Source of the DNA: Cryptomeria japonica
Lineage: Eukaryota > Streptophyta > Pinopsida > Cupressales > Cupressaceae
DNA length: 64,000 nt
NCBI RefSeq assembly: GCF_030272615.1
Contig: NC_081411.1
Span: forward strand, 824,410,397 to 824,474,396
Reading direction: 5' to 3'
Made by a program: the position numbers and the translations under genes. The first letter of the stretch is position 1; the number at the start of each line of letters is the position of its first letter. A model generated the notes under the pieces. That model saw only the letters and a list, made by a program, of their open reading frames with translations. It made no database searches and was not told the origin of the DNA. This document shows positions 1-13,746 of the stretch, piece by piece.

Positions 1-2337
1 ATTCATAATTACTGTAAGAGGCCCCCAAAAGGGTTCATGTGATTAATATAATGAAGATCATTCCTTGGTTTTGTGGTACCCTTTCACAATTGATTTCATC
101 CTTTAATGCTATAAATGTGCTTAATGAGATACGATCGTTTAGGATCAAACTATGATTTGTAAAGCGAAGGTTCCATCATTTGATTTAAAGTATTCACTCA
201 CATTTGATATATATATTTCTTAAATATTTAAAAAATATGGTTAATAAGATAAATTTGTTTCTTTCGGATTAAACTTCCACGAGTAGAGTGAGGTCTCTTC
301 ATTTGTTATCATGCGTAGCCTACTAATGAGTTGAATTTCTTTTATGAAAGGTATAATGTGAGTAGCCATGGAATTCATTTGAAGTTTTAATAATGCAAGT
401 AAATGGGCTAATTTTCATTAAGATGGGTCTGCATTACAACACACGAGAGCATCCTTCAATTTAAAGATTCGTTAACTAGATGACATTCATCATTTCAAGA
501 TTAGAGAGATAAGATCATAATGACGTCCTTCTATTCGGATTAAAATACCATTATCTTATTGCATATCTCTTTTTTTTTTTTGTTAGATGAAAGTAATATG
601 TGAGAGATACTTTTACTAGGATTAATGTGTAAACAACAAATCGATTACTTTCCCATTTTAGATTAATTTTAGTAATCATGAGGGATTCCTTTTATAAGGG
701 ATTAAAATATGGATATCTAATTGAGTTCACCCAATAAAATAAATCTGGTGAGGATTATTGATTAAAATTACAACATAAATTACTAAGTATATTCATCCAA
801 TATACAACATGAATTACCTAATTGAGTCCACACGATTATCATTTTACTCTAGTGAGGAATATAGTTAAGGTTAAAGTGTGAAATAACTTAATGAATCATC
901 CAATGCAATGAAGCATAATTAACATGGCGTGAATTTCATTCACTAAGGCAAAAGGATAGATGTTGATATGATGTTCAACCTTTAGATTTCAATCTAGGAA
1001 TGGTGACATAAATTTTAACTTTGTTTCCTTTTTACGTCCATTCCATTTATATACTTAATAACAAGTTAATCCAATAAAGAAAACTAGCAAGGTTCCTTCC
1101 ATTATTACTACGTTCATTTAACCTTATCAAAATACTCCTTTCCACAACTCTAATTACAATATTTTAAATGCTTGCCATAACCATGATTCACCAAGTTTTA
1201 TGAACTTAAATAACTACATTTATCCATATGAATAATGTCATGCACTTAAATTTGAATTCATTAAATTTCCACCATACACTCATGCAAGAATTACAACCAT
1301 CCATGATAATTTAAAACATAAAACAAGCACGCTATAAACATCACATAACACAGATATGATCTCGGAGTTCACCCCGGATGGGCTACATCTCCAGGTCTGC
1401 TCAACTGCAAGACCCTTTTGGTATTATATCGTTAGAAATACATGATTTATAAGTCTTTACATCTTTGCCTCTTAGGCGAACTCAACCAATAAACAATAGA
1501 CACCTCATTCGGAGTTTACATAATGATCCCTTCTAGAGTGGATCCAACTGAAACACTTCAAAGCAAAAACAAGGATTTCTTAACTGGTGGCACCTTAAAT
1601 GGAGACTTGACCGACGTTGGTCAGACAAAGGCATTCAGAAGACGGTGACCCAACATACCTATCTAGGCCATGCTATTATAACAAACGCATCAAATTTCCA
1701 AAATAATAAGCCATGCTCAAGCGTTAACAGGTAATTACAACACTCTCTCAAGTTGACTTAAACATCTAAACAAATTAATTAATCCTTAGAAGAAACACTA
1801 ATGACAAGTTGGTTTACGACAATAGTCTAGCCCCTTCTCTAACAACTCAAAAAAAATTCTCCTTTTTCTATAAGAACAAATTACATTGAGAGCGACTGAA
1901 GAAATGGAAAAGCATTACCGAGCTAAAACAAGCTTCTATTGCATACATTTAAAAATTAAAGACCATTCCCTCCACTCGATTTACTCATTATCATATAATT
2001 AATTATCATTCAATTTAAAAAAAAATACAATGAAAGCATTGCTATATTAAAGCCCAAAAATCTATATATGTAATTAATAATATATGCTAAATAGATGTTA
2101 TCTATTTTAACATATATTATAATATATACATTTATCCCCTTTTTCTTTAAAACATTATTTACCTAAATACAAGTCCCAACTCATTTTTTTTTTTAATACA
2201 AAATATTACTTGAAATAAATCTATTTTAATAAACATCTCTTTTTCTGTAAAAAGCCATGAAAACCCCAAAAACCCGAGTTCTAATCATACTTAAAAACTA
2301 AGTAAACATATCATAAAAAAAAACATTTTAAAAATTA

Positions 2338-2660
2338 ACACGGGCGGCCAAACCCTAGCCGTGCCCTAGCCGAAGGGAACTGCGGCCGCCACGACGGGCG
2401 CAGCCCCTCGACCTCCACACACAGTGGAGTCGAAGGTCACTGCGGCCGCCATGGACGTCGCAGCTCCTTCGGCCCCCACTCAGTGGAACCGGAGGTTGTT
2501 GTGGCCTCCATGGCATCGCAGCCCCTTCGGCCTCCACTGTGTGGAGCCGGGGGTTGCTGCGACCGCCATGGACGCCGCAGCCCTTTCGGCCGCCACTGGT
2601 GGAGTCATATGGTAGCGGGGAAGGGGCGGGTTGAGCTTCGGCTCCCCCCCCGAACCCCCG
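2338..2660. repeat. GC-rich 60-bp minisatellite with CCAC..GTGG dyads in LARD LTR (left copy)
   Basis: An abrupt GC-rich island in AT-rich LTR. A unit of about 60 bp recurs four times, with dyad cores at 2412-2428 (CTCCAC..GTGGAG), 2473-2486, 2532-2546 (CTCCACTGTGTGGAG) and 2590-2604. GCGGCCGCCATGG-like blocks lie between them. Short ORFs on both strands across it are a by-product of the absence of AT-rich stops. Confidence 0.8.
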
Positions 2661-2694
2661 AACATTCATTTTTAATTTTTTTTTTTATTATTTA

Positions 2695-2702
2695 TTTATA
2701 TA
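2695..2702 (-). promoter_or_regulatory. Candidate TATA box of LARD LTR (left copy)
   Basis: TATATAAA on the minus strand, in an AT-rich run directly upstream (element sense) of the GC island. The same site is at 11329-11336 in the other LTR. It is the best TATA match near the island, but AT-rich surroundings make chance matches likely. Confidence 0.35.
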
Positions 2703-4409
2703 TTTGTTTTTTTTTTTGGCTATTTTCTTGATACAATTTACAGTTCGGGTCAAATCGTAAATTTCTTGAGTAAGGCTTAAACAAGAGACGAAATCCCCCA
2801 TTGTTATATTTTGTTTTGTGTTTTCTCAGACCTGTTCATTTTCCAGATTCGTCCAAAACTCCATTTTGGGACAAATATCTCCACATCAGGTTTAAAGCCC
2901 CAAAATTTATCAAGAAACAAACATTTGATTCAAGAACAACCAAATTTTTAAGGAAAAACTGAAACTAGTCTTCAAGAACCTTCATGGTTAAAAAAAAACA
3001 TTTATTTCTATTCTTTTCTTCAACATTTCATGGAGAACATACAATAAACAAACGGGTAGATTGGAATCCTACCTCCAAATGCATTCCGGGGAGAGATTTC
3101 TTTGATGAAGAGCTCCACCTGCAACCTCCATGCAAATCCCCCATTTTTTCCAAAAAAAAGCTCCCAAGCCAAAAAAGAACCCCCAAAATGCTTACAAAAC
3201 AAGATTAAAAAGAAAAAGCCCTAATTTTGCCCTAATTTTCAATTTCGAAATTAGGCATTTATTTTTTAAAATAAAATAAATGAAAATCCAAATGGGAATC
3301 ATTCACTCCCTCCTTATTCATTTTTCTTTTAAAATTTAAAAGCTTCCATCTCTTATTCAACTCTATTTTTTTTTTAAAATTTTCTTCATATCATTTTAGC
3401 CAGCACGTTATATTTTGATTAATTTAATTTTCTGAAAATCAAACTTTTTATATTTTATCAACTATACAAGTAAGAAGAAATAATTTCTTTTAAATAATAA
3501 TAATTTACCCTTTTCCTTCCAAATGCGAAAATGCGTAATTTATTTCTATCTCCCAATGACTTTAAATTTTTCCTTTCCAAAAACGCATAACTCACTAAAT
3601 TCATTATTTTAAAATTAGCTATTAAATTAACTCGCTATAACATAATAAAGCGACATTTTTAAATAAATGACTAATCTAATGCAAGAGTCTTATTTATTCT
3701 AATTTTTCAACTACGAATGCGTAAATGTCGCAAATGTGTAAATGAGCACACTAACCCCAGTTAAATACCTTAAGCTTGCTACAATAGTAATTTACAGCAA
3801 ATCTCTTAAATTAATGATTAATCACATAAAAGAAGCTACCTACTTAAATTTCTAAATTACTAATGTGCTCGTCTACTCATAAATTTGAATTTAATTCTTA
3901 GGATAACAAACCTCACTTACCTCGCGCAGGGCACGCAAATTGAGGAAGTCCTCCAGGTCTCTCGACATGCATCCCAATGAAAAGCAAGCCCCACGAACCC
4001 ACACATGGTGCTCACCTAACCATGGCTAAGGCAAGACGAGAGTTATATGACCACAAATCCGAATTCAAAAGATGAAGGAGCATACTCAACCTTGCAATTT
4101 CCAAAGGAGATGAACCTTGCCCTAAGCGGTGTTGTACCTGCAATCTCCTGCACCCATGAATTCATACAAGCATGCATATACATATACATATTCAATAAAG
4201 ATGTTAGCTCAAGATTCAACACAATGGTTAGGAACAATTATATTTACACGGGAATCGATGCAAAAGCACCATAATAAGTATGCACAATTTATTTATATTA
4301 TCTAGACTACACATTGCATATCGGTTAATCTACCATTCAAGAATGCCACATAGGAAGTCAATCAAGGTTAAACGGGTTTTAAAAGTCCGACTAGGGTATG
4401 GGCATTACA

Positions 4410-4428
4410 TTCTCCCCCCCTAGGTTCC
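4410..4428 (-). other. Polypurine tract of the LARD
   Basis: On the minus strand this reads GGAACCTAGGGGGGGAGAA and abuts the TGTAATGCCC start of the 3' LTR. This is the plus-strand priming site of reverse transcription; it fixes the minus-strand orientation. Confidence 0.85.
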
Positions 4429-5639
4429 GACTTACTCCTGGAAGTCGCAAAGTTAAACGGAAATCCTGCAACACTTGTTAGTCCCTAAGCTCAATTAACA
4501 ATTATCAATTTGCACAAACAACTATTTTGCCGACAATTTTAAAACATTATTCACCAATAAAAATGCACCTAGCATCATTCACACCTTCAAATATTCTATA
4601 ATTTACACTCAATCATAGCAAGGATATGAGACTTTTCCTTTTTTTTTTTATGTCACCAATTTCAAAGCAATCAAAATATATAAGCATAGTTATCATACTC
4701 ATTTATCAAACATGACAAGAAAAATATGCTCTCAAGGTCAATTTCTTTCACCAATTCATTTCTTTCACAAAACTTTATCGCATAAAACTAGCCTCAAATA
4801 ACAATTTCTACCACCAAGTTACTTTTCAACAAATAAGGACAACGTAAGAACTCAATTGTTACATTTTTCAGACATACAAGATCCTTTCCAATGACTATGC
4901 CCCATAACATAGTGACAAGTTAGTACCATTTAATCCATGATTACACATAATATCCATCCACAATACTGGTTTGCACAACACAATAGGCCACATGTGAGAA
5001 TGTCTAATGCTCGGCCAAAGGTAACATATATGATCCACATCTCAATGCCTTCTCTCAGAACAAATACATGATCGACAAATATCCAACATCTCACTTGAGG
5101 GCTTGATGGTGCTAGGGTACACCATAGCGGTGCTTCCTTCCATACAAGTCCCTCGTGAATATCCCTTGTTGTGTAAGGTGTTTAGCCTCCAAGAGATAGT
5201 CACCACTCATAGGTAGGTAGTGGATCTTAGTTGCTTTCACAGCCTCACATACCTCCATCCTCAAGGTTCCTTGCGTCTACTTCCTCGTATACACTCATCC
5301 AAGCCCGTCTCCCACGTTCTTGGAGAGGAATTCACATTACAACACAAGACCAACATTCAAAAACAACAAGGGTAAACCGGTTTAGCCACTAAAGTACAAT
5401 AGATTAAAGATAATAATTGTCAATTCCAACAATAAAACAAGAAAATAATTTCCGGATTTGCAACATCAAATCAAGTAAAATCAAGATCGCAAGATCGTGG
5501 CTAAACTATCAAGGTCAAGGTAAAATAAGTTGCTGGCCCACAAGGAAATAAATAAATAATTAAAAGAAAATCATAATTGCACATTACATCACTACGTGAC
5601 TAGTAACTAGCCACCAACGAGGAAGGAAGGAACAATCGT

Positions 5640-5940
5640 CTAGCTATCCTAGTAGCTCATCATGTGGTGTGGCCAAGTCACACATCCACATGGCATGGCA
5701 GTGTGCACCTCGACATCACCCCGCATCACGTCGTCACGTGGCATGGCTCTACCCCATACCTATTGGTAGGCCGCATGGAAATGTCTACTACATCCCGCAT
5801 CGTGTCTCAGCACGGCATGGCAATACTCCAAGCGGACAAAGCACGCAATGGACGTATCCCGCATGGCAGTGTACCCCGCGGATAAGGCACGCGTCGGTCA
5901 CACTCCGCATAGCGATGTTCCTCTCAGGATACTCGCCATA
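5640..5940. repeat. Degenerate tandem repeat with CCGCATGGCA-type core
   Basis: GC-richer stretch in which blocks like CCGCATGGCAGTGT, CACGTGGCATGGCT and CACGGCATGGCA recur at irregular spacing of roughly 40 to 60 bp, interleaved with CATCACCCCGCATC-type blocks. Units are diverged. No coding sense seen. Confidence 0.5.
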
Positions 5941-6018
5941 AGCCAGAGGTATACATGGCTAAGGTCTACCCATAAGTCTACCAACACTAACCAGTTGGTA
6001 ACTTATGTAGAACAATAA

Positions 6019-6107
6019 CACGCCTCTCATGAAGACAAGGCAACAAATGCTCCAACATGTAAGAAAGTACCACGCCTCTCATGAAGACAAGGCAACAAAT
6101 GCTCCAA
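6019..6107. repeat. Two direct copies of a 37-bp unit, period 52 bp
   Basis: CACGCCTCTCATGAAGACAA plus 17 further bases occurs at 6019-6055 and again, apparently unchanged, at 6071-6107, with a 15-bp spacer. Recent local duplication in the LARD interior. Confidence 0.85.
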
Positions 6108-8191
6108 TGGAATCCAACAATATGCTCAAAAACTGTCATCTATATGCTCAAGATAAAGGATAGGAATAAGGCTGGCACACATGAACCTCATAAATCGGTT
6201 CATCACAAGGGGAAGTATTGAGTACACCTATGTTATAGTTTCATTACAAAACCATGCTTTTCCTCGAAATAGGGAAGCTAACGTCGCTTCGCGTCGACAT
6301 TACTCGTACGCTGTTCATTCTATTCAAGGAGCGGTGACTTCTACTACTACCCCTTCACATACTGACTTATCAACAACCCGTGGGTTGGCACTCAGTAAGG
6401 GAAACAAACAAGCAACATCACATAGATAGGTATGGTTTCCCATACTCATAAACAAACACATTCCCCATGGTTGATTACTTCACCATCCCATGGGCACACA
6501 AAGCAAGCACGGGCTTTCTCACAACACACACCGAATAGCACTATTACTGGTTTAGTCACATTTACGGGGAGCACTTTACATTATGCTAACATATACTTAA
6601 GGGAAATTTTAATTATGCTTTACACATGAACCACCAAACAAAGTTTACTCTAGATCCACGTACTAAAATTTTCAACAATTCAAATTTACACAACAAGATA
6701 ACATCATTCTAATATCTTTCTCAATCTTCCCTAAGCATTTTCATTCACATTATTAACTATGTAATTTCCCCTTTCAATTAGAAGCCCAAAGCAACATAAA
6801 ATTTCATATGCATTATAAGAATTTCTTTAAGTCATTGCATTCTAAATAATGTTTTAAAGACAACAATTCCTATATTTTAGACAAGAGGAGGAAGAGAGTT
6901 CGAAAATCAACTAATCCCTATGAATACACAAGGATTTCAAAATCACACCATATGCTCGGATATAAGTTTATCATTTGAGTTGCACAGTTTTCATTTCTCT
7001 ATCCCTTAGGAAGGTTCCAAAACATCCTAACATGACATTTCTAATCATTATTGCCGCACTATAATGTTCTAGTTTTCCGAACAAGAATTCAAAACAATCA
7101 ATTTTTCTTTTGTAATACAAGTCCTCTAAAGCACAATCACTATTCGTAATACGTTACAATACAATAATACCTCAAATTTAACATTGAAACTTCATAATAT
7201 AATAAGGAGGTAAATAAAGAGCTATCTCCTAGATTTTTTTTACACATTTAATGCATACAAATCAGCAAGTCTTTTATTTACTCCTTTCGAAACATAATAA
7301 GGTAGTTATCTAAATCCAAAACAAGTTAGATGGTACGTCATTTAATAGGTCCTAATCACACTAGTTAAATAAGCACATAAAACAATCTTTTGAGGAGCAA
7401 ACCAATTTACTCTAGAAGCTACTACAACATGTCCTCTTTTGGTTTTCCTTCCACATCAAGCAATTCTCACAAAATCAACTTTACGCATTTTGAAGCACCT
7501 TACTTAAGATAAAATTTAATTATATTACTCCTACCAAGCACATGGAGCACCCTTTAATGCAAAACATACAATTTTCTATCATTAACCAAAAATTAACTCC
7601 TAAATCAATCCTTTCCATAATCTAAAGCACAAAAACGTTATGATACTTACACATGGGCTCAAGAAATACCATCCTTTTTCTTGCAATAAGAAAACTTAAA
7701 TAAGAGATAATCACACATACCAAATCCTTTTAATTTACTAAAGAGAGAAGAGGAAGAGTCATAGTCACTAAATATACTACATAATAAGAACTAACATTTG
7801 CCATACTAGTCTTTCAAGTGGACAATCATGAAAATAGAGCCAAAACCACAAACGACACATTTCGTACTTTTAGGTTCAAGATATTAACAACCAACTTAGA
7901 TAGATTAGTCAAAGAGTAAAACAAGGCAAGAATGAAGGTACATACGAATCCTTTTCAAGTAAGAGAAGTCATAGACCAAGACTTCAATAGGTAGACAATA
8001 CACCCATAATTATTTCCAAAACACCCACATCAATAAGGTGAAAGCAAAGTGTGAATCACACATGTTACACACAAATAGGGTTTGTTAAATCACACTCTCA
8101 CATCAAGGTGGACAAGCATACAACATAAAGATAGACACGCACACAACAATTAAGGGCACAAGCGAAACCAGAGATCCCAGTGTTGCAACAT

Positions 8192-8205
8192 GGGCTCTGA
8201 TACCA
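8192..8205 (-). other. Primer-binding site, initiator tRNA-Met type
   Basis: Minus strand reads TGGTATCAGAGCCC two bases inside the 5' LTR end at 8208. TGGTATCAGAGC is the usual plant initiator tRNA-Met primer site, and the Tekay element in this window uses the same one (19813-19824). Confidence 0.9.
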
Positions 8206-8207
8206 AA

Positions 8208-11200
8208 TGTAGTGCCCCACCAGGAAACCCCTAAGGGTTTAAGTTAAAAACTCTCAATTAGAGTGCAAATTTTTTTTTTTTTAAATAATAATTAAGAGCG
8301 TTAATACAAAGTTACAACATTAAGATAGTTTGAAGTTAACTCAGTTCATAATTAGACACGACATTGAAATACATTGGAGTTATCTGTCAACTTAGACATC
8401 ACAGCGGAAGGTTCAAACAATCCTAAGGAGTTTCCTAATGCGATTACATAACCTTACACCTAACTCAACTTGCGTCATTAGATCCATTAATTCTGGATAT
8501 CTTAATTACGAGATATTGCATATATCTTGATTATATATATGTGTTCAATGGTTTAACACCTTATATCTTTAGGAGCGTTCAAATACTTTGGTGGTTAGGA
8601 GGCCATTGAGGAGTTATTTATTTATTGCACTTTAATTCATAATTACTGTAAGAGGCCCCCAAAAGGGTTCATGTGATTAATATAATGAAGATCATTCCTT
8701 GGTTTTGTGGTACCCTTTCACAATTGATTTCATCCTTTAATGCTATAAATGTGCTTAATGAGATACGATCGTTTAGGATCAAACTATGATTTGTAAAGCG
8801 AAGGTTCCATCATTTGATTTAAAGTATTCACTCACATTTGATATATATATTTCTTAAATATTTAAAAAATATGGTTAATAAGATAAATTTGTTTCTTTCG
8901 GATTAAACTTCCACGAGTAGAGTGAGGTCTCTTCATTTGTTATCATGCGTAGCCTACTAATGAGTTGAATTTCTTTTATGAAAGGTATAATGTGAGTAGC
9001 CATGGAATTCATTTGAAGTTTTAATAATGCAAGTAAATGGGCTAATTTTCATTAAGATGAGTCTGCATTACAACACACGAGAGCATCCTTCAATTTAAAG
9101 ATTCGTTAACTAGATGACATTCATCATTTCAAGATTAGAGAGATAAGATCATAATGACGTCCTTCTATTCGGATTAAAATACCATTATCTTATTGCATAT
9201 CTCTTTTTTTTTTTTGTTAGATGAAAGTAATATGCGAGAGATACTTTTACTAGGATTAATGTGTAAACAACAAATCGATTACTTTCCCATTTTAGATTAA
9301 TTTTAGTAATCATGAGGGATTCCTTTTATAAGGGATTAAAATATGGATATCTAATTGAGTTCACCCAATAAAATAAATCTGGTGAGGATTATTGATTAAA
9401 ATTACAACATAAATTACTAAGTATATTCATCCAATATACAACATGAATTACCTAATTGAGTCCACACGATTATCATTTTACTCTAGTGAGGAATATAGTT
9501 AAGGTTAAAGTGTGAAATAACTTAATGAATCATCCAATGCAATGAAGCATAATTAACATGGCGTGAATTTCATTCACTAAGGCAAAAGGATAGATGTTGA
9601 TATGATGTTCAACCTTTAGATTTCAATCTAGGAATGGTGACATAAATTTTAACTTTGTTTCCTTTTTACGTCCATTCCATTTATATACTTAATAACAAGT
9701 TAATCCAATAAAGAAAACTAGCAAGGTTCCTTCCATTATTACTACGTTCATTTAACCTTATCAAAATACTCCTTTCCACAACTCTAATTACAATATTTTA
9801 AATGCTTGCCATAACCATGATTCACCAAGTTTTATGAACTTAAATAACTACATTTATCCATATGAATAATGTCATGCACTTAAATTTGAATTCATTAAAT
9901 TTCCACCATACACTCATGCAAGAATTACAACCATCCATGATAATTTAAAACATAAAACAAGCACGCTATAAACATCACATAACACAGATATGATCTCGGA
10001 GTTCACCCCGGATGGGCTACATCTCCAGGTCTGCTCAACTGCAAGACCCTTTTGGTATTATATCGTTAGAAATACATGATTTATAAGTCTTTACATCTTT
10101 GCCTCTTAGGCGAACTCAACCAATAAACAATAGACACCTCATTCGGAGTTTACATAATGATCCCTTCTAGAGTGGATCCAACTGAAACACTTCAAAGCAA
10201 AAACAAGGATTTCTTAACTGGTGGCACCTTAAATGGAGACTTGACCGACGTTGGTCAGACAAAGGCATTCAGAAGACGGTGACCCAACATACCTATCTAG
10301 GCCATGCTATTATAACAAACGCATCAAATTTCCAAAATAATAAGCCATGCTCAAGCGTTAACAGGTAATTACAACACTCTCTCAAGTTGACTTAAACATC
10401 TAAACAAATTAATTAATCCTTAGAAGAAACACTAATGACAAGTTGGTTTACGACAATAGTCTAGCCCCTTCTCTAACAACTCAAAAAAAATTCTCCTTTT
10501 TCTATAAGAACAAATTACATTGAGAGCGACTGAAGAAATGGAAAAGCATTACCGAGCTAAAACAAGCTTCTATTGCATACATTTAAAAATTAAAGACCAT
10601 TCCCTCCACTCGATTTACTCATTATCATATAATTAATTATCATTCAATTTAAAAAAAAATACAATGAAAGCATTGCTATATTAAAGCCCAAAAATCTATA
10701 TATGTAATTAATAATATATGCTAAATAGATGTTATCTATTTTAACATATATTATAATATATACATTTATCCCCTTTTTCTTTAAAACATTATTTACCTAA
10801 ATACAAGTCCCAACTCATTTTTTTTTTTAATACAAAATATTACTTGAAATAAATCTATTTTAATAAACATCTCTTTTTCTGTAAAAAGCCATGAAAACCC
10901 CAAAAACCCGAGTTCTAATCATACTTAAAAACTAAGTAAACATATCATAAAAAAAAACATTTTAAAAATTAACACGGGCGGCCAAACCCTAGCCGTGCCC
11001 TAGCCGAAGGGAACTGCGGCCGCCACGACGGGCGCAGCCCCTCGACCTCCACACACAGTGGAGTCGAAGGTCACTGCGGCCGCCATGGACGTCGCAGCTC
11101 CTTCGGCCCCCACTCAGTGGAACCGGAGGTTGTTGTGGCCTCCATGGCATCGCAGCCCCTTCGGCCTCCACTGTGTGGAGCCGGGGTTTGCTGCGACCGC

Positions 11201-13043
11201 CATGGATGCCGCAGCCCTTTCGGCCGCCACTGGTGGAGTCATATGGTAGCGGGGAAGGGGCGGGTTGAGCTTCGGCTCCCCCCCCGAACCCCCGAACATT
11301 CATTTTTAATTTTTTTTTTTATTATTTATTTATATATTTGTTTTTTTTTTTGGCTATTTTCTTGATACAATTTACAGTTCGGGTCAAATCGTAAATTTCT
11401 TGAGTAAGGCTTAAACAAGAGACGAAATCCCCCATTGTTATATTTTGTTTTGTGTTTTCTCAGACCTGTTCATTTTCCAGATTCATCCAAAACTCCATTT
11501 TGGGACAAATATCTCCACATCAGGTTTAAAGCCCCAAAATTTATCAAGAAACAAACATTTGATTCAAGAACAACCAAATTTTTAAGGAAAAACTGAAACT
11601 AGTCTTCAAGAACCTTCATGGTTAAAAAAAAACATTTATTTCTATTCTTTTCTTCAACATTTCATGGAGAACATACAATAAACAAACGGGTAGATTGGAA
11701 TCCTACCTCCAAATGCATTCCGGGGAGAGATTTCTTTGACGAAGAGCTCCACCTGCAACCTCCATGCAAATCCCCCATTTTTTCCAAAAAAAAACTCCCA
11801 AGCCAAAAAAGAACCCCCAAAATGCTTACAAAACAAGATTAAAAAGAAAAAGCCCTAATTTTGCCCTAATTTTCAATTTCGAAATTAGGCATTTATTTTT
11901 TAAAATAAAATAAATGAAAATCCAAATGGGAATCATTCACTCCCTCCTTATTCATTTTTCTTTTAAAATTTAAAAGCTTCCATCTCTTATTCAACTCTAT
12001 TTTTTTTTAAAAATTTTCTTCATATCATTTTAGCCAGCACGTTATATTTTGATTAATTTAATTTTCTGAAAATCAAACTTTTTATATTTTATCAACTATA
12101 CAAGTAAGAAGAAATAATTTCTTTTAAATAATAATAATTTACCCTTTTCCTTCCAAATGCAAAAATGCGTAATTTATTTCTATCTCCCAATGACTTTAAA
12201 TTTTTCCTTTCCAAAAACGCATAACTCACTAAATTCATTATTTTAAAATTAGCTATTAAATTAACTCGCTATAACATAATAAAGCGACATTTTTAAATAA
12301 ATGACTAATCTAATGCAAGAGTCTTATTTATTCTAATTTTTCAACTACGAATGCGTAAATGTCGCAAATGTGTAAATGAGCACACTAACCCCAGTTAAAT
12401 ACCTTAAGCTTGCTACAATAGTAATTTACAGCAAATCTCTTAAATTAATGATTAATCACATAAAAGAAGCTACCTACTTAAATTTCTAAATTACTAATGT
12501 GCTCGTCTACTCATAAATTTGAATTTAATTCTTAGGATAACAAACCTCACTTACCTCGCGCAGGGCACGCAAATTGAGGAAGTCCTCCAAGTCTCTCGAC
12601 ATGCATCCCAATGAAAAGCAAGCCCCACGAACCCACACATGGTGCTCACCTAACCATGGCTAAGGCAAGACGAGAGTTATATGACCACAAATCCGAATTC
12701 AAAAGATGAAGGAGCATACTCAACCTTGCAATTTCCAAAGGAGATGAACCTTGCCCTAAGTGGTGTTGTACCTGCAATCTCCTGCACCCATGAATTCATA
12801 CAAGCATGCATATACATATACATATTCAATAAAGATGTTAGCTCAAGATTCAACACAATGGTTAGGAACAATTATATTTACACGGGAATCGATGCAAAAG
12901 CACCATAATAAGTATGCACAATTTATTTATATTATCTAGACTACACATTGCATATCGGTTAATCTACCATTCAAGAATGCCACATAGGAAGTCAATCAAG
13001 GTTAAACGGGTTTTAAAAGTCCGACTAGGGTATGGGCATTACA
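8208..13043 (-). repeat. LARD 5' LTR (element orientation), complete, 4836 bp
   Basis: Complete LTR bounded by TGTAGTGCCC at 8208 and GGGCATTACA at 13043, giving a 10-bp terminal inverted repeat with one mismatch. It contains the GC island at 10972-11294 and the TATA candidate at 11329-11336. No ORF of note. Right flank begins AGAGC. Confidence 0.93.
10972..11294. repeat. GC-rich 60-bp minisatellite in LARD LTR (right copy)
   Basis: Second copy of the island at 2338-2660. At least two substitutions separate them, including a C-to-T change at a CpG in the last unit, as expected for methylated LTRs. Confidence 0.8.
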
Positions 13044-13746
13044 AGAGCGAGTCCAATGATTCCAGTGGCCAAATGACTATGGAAGAGCGGTATGTGAATT
13101 GGAGTTTTTGAATTTTACGCATTTTTGATGCGTTTTAGCTAGGTCCAAGTTGAGTCGAGACAATAGCACTGAAACTATGTTTTGGTGCTTTTGTTAATTT
13201 AATTAGCGCTATGGTGCCACAATGGTGTTATTGTGCAGTCGTTTGAGTGCTTTTGCAAATATTAGCGTTATTGGATAGTTGTTTGAGCACTATTGTTTTT
13301 ATAGCACTATTGAGGAGTTAATTGAGTGCTATTGTTGGGAAGCAATGATATTGCCTAGTTGTTGTAGCGCTTTTGTAGTTTAAGTATTGTTGTATATTTT
13401 ATTGAGCGTTTTTGTTAGGATATTAGCGTGTTTGTGAGGAAATAGCACTTTTGTGAAGAAAAATAGATGCCCCAGTGTGTGAACAAATAATCTCCAGATG
13501 CCAATGATGGATGGATGGAGATGTCAAGTGAGAGTTGTTTTGAATCATAGCAGCTCTGATGAGACTTAGGTCATTTAGGATAAATGCCTGTTGAAGTCTA
13601 GGTGTACCATCATTGCTTACCTGTTGAGACCCAAAGATACTTGATCAAAGTATCTATTGGTAGTCTAGGTTTAAACTTTAAGAAAGTTTGAAACAAAATA
13701 GTTGATGATGATGGTTGATGCACTTGTGTAGGAGGATCTTCATGTC
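13044..13746. repeat. Gene-free stretch with degenerate (A)GCGCTATTG-type tandem array
   Basis: Between the LARD and the mobile-domain pseudogene. From about 13160 to 13460 short blocks such as TAGCGCTATGG, TTAGCGTTATTG, GAGCACTATTG, TAGCACTATTG and GAGTGCTATTG recur every 25 to 60 bp, interleaved with GTTGTTTGAG-type blocks. Beyond 13470 I see no gene or repeat. It could be the 5' flank, or an LTR U3, of whatever unit carries the pseudogene. Confidence 0.5.

Larger units (their letters stand above)
1..4409 (-). repeat. LARD 3' LTR (element orientation), truncated by window start
   Basis: Copy of 8635-13043 with no net length change. It ends at ...GGGCATTACA, which is TGTAATGCCC read on the minus strand. 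The first 427 bases expected from the other LTR (8208-8634) lie before the window. The differences I noted from the right copy are mostly C/T or G/A transitions, for example in the GC island and near 2849, 3958 and 4122. Small ORFs inside (2355-2731, 2984-3208, 4043-4274) recur in the other LTR only because the LTR is duplicated; none looks like a protein family. Confidence 0.92.
4429..8191 (-). other. Non-coding interior of the LARD
   Basis: About 3.8 kb between polypurine tract and primer site. I find no gag, protease, RT or integrase motif on either strand; the plus-strand ORFs (5664-5941, 6181-6429, 6432-6629) are short, antisense to the element and have no recognisable domain. It holds a degenerate tandem region at 5640-5940 and a 37-bp direct duplication at 6019-6107. 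In LARDs the interior is conserved as RNA structure or packaging signal rather than as protein (established knowledge for barley LARDs; inference here). Confidence 0.75.
1..13043 (-). mobile_element. LARD-like non-autonomous LTR retrotransposon (left end cut by window)
   Basis: A direct repeat with a constant offset of 8634 bp links 1-4409 to 8635-13043. Read on the minus strand the parts come in order: LTR (13043-8208), a 2-base spacer, a primer site, about 3.8 kb of interior, a polypurine tract, then the second LTR (4409 to beyond base 1). LTR termini are TGTAATGCCC and GGGCACTACA, a near-perfect inverted repeat. The interior has no minus-strand ORF above 60 codons and no gag or pol motif. 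LTRs of about 4.5 kb around a non-coding interior of about 3.5 kb is the published LARD layout (established knowledge). It must be moved by enzymes supplied in trans. About a dozen substitutions separate the two LTRs by eye, so insertion was recent. The left TSD lies outside the window; the base after 13043 starts AGAGC. Confidence 0.9.

Noticed and set aside
2355-2731. Overlapping ORFs on both strands in the LARD GC island (repeated at 10989-11365)
   Set aside because: Open only because the island is GC-rich and repetitive; duplicated because the LTR is duplicated; no domain and no coding-like composition.
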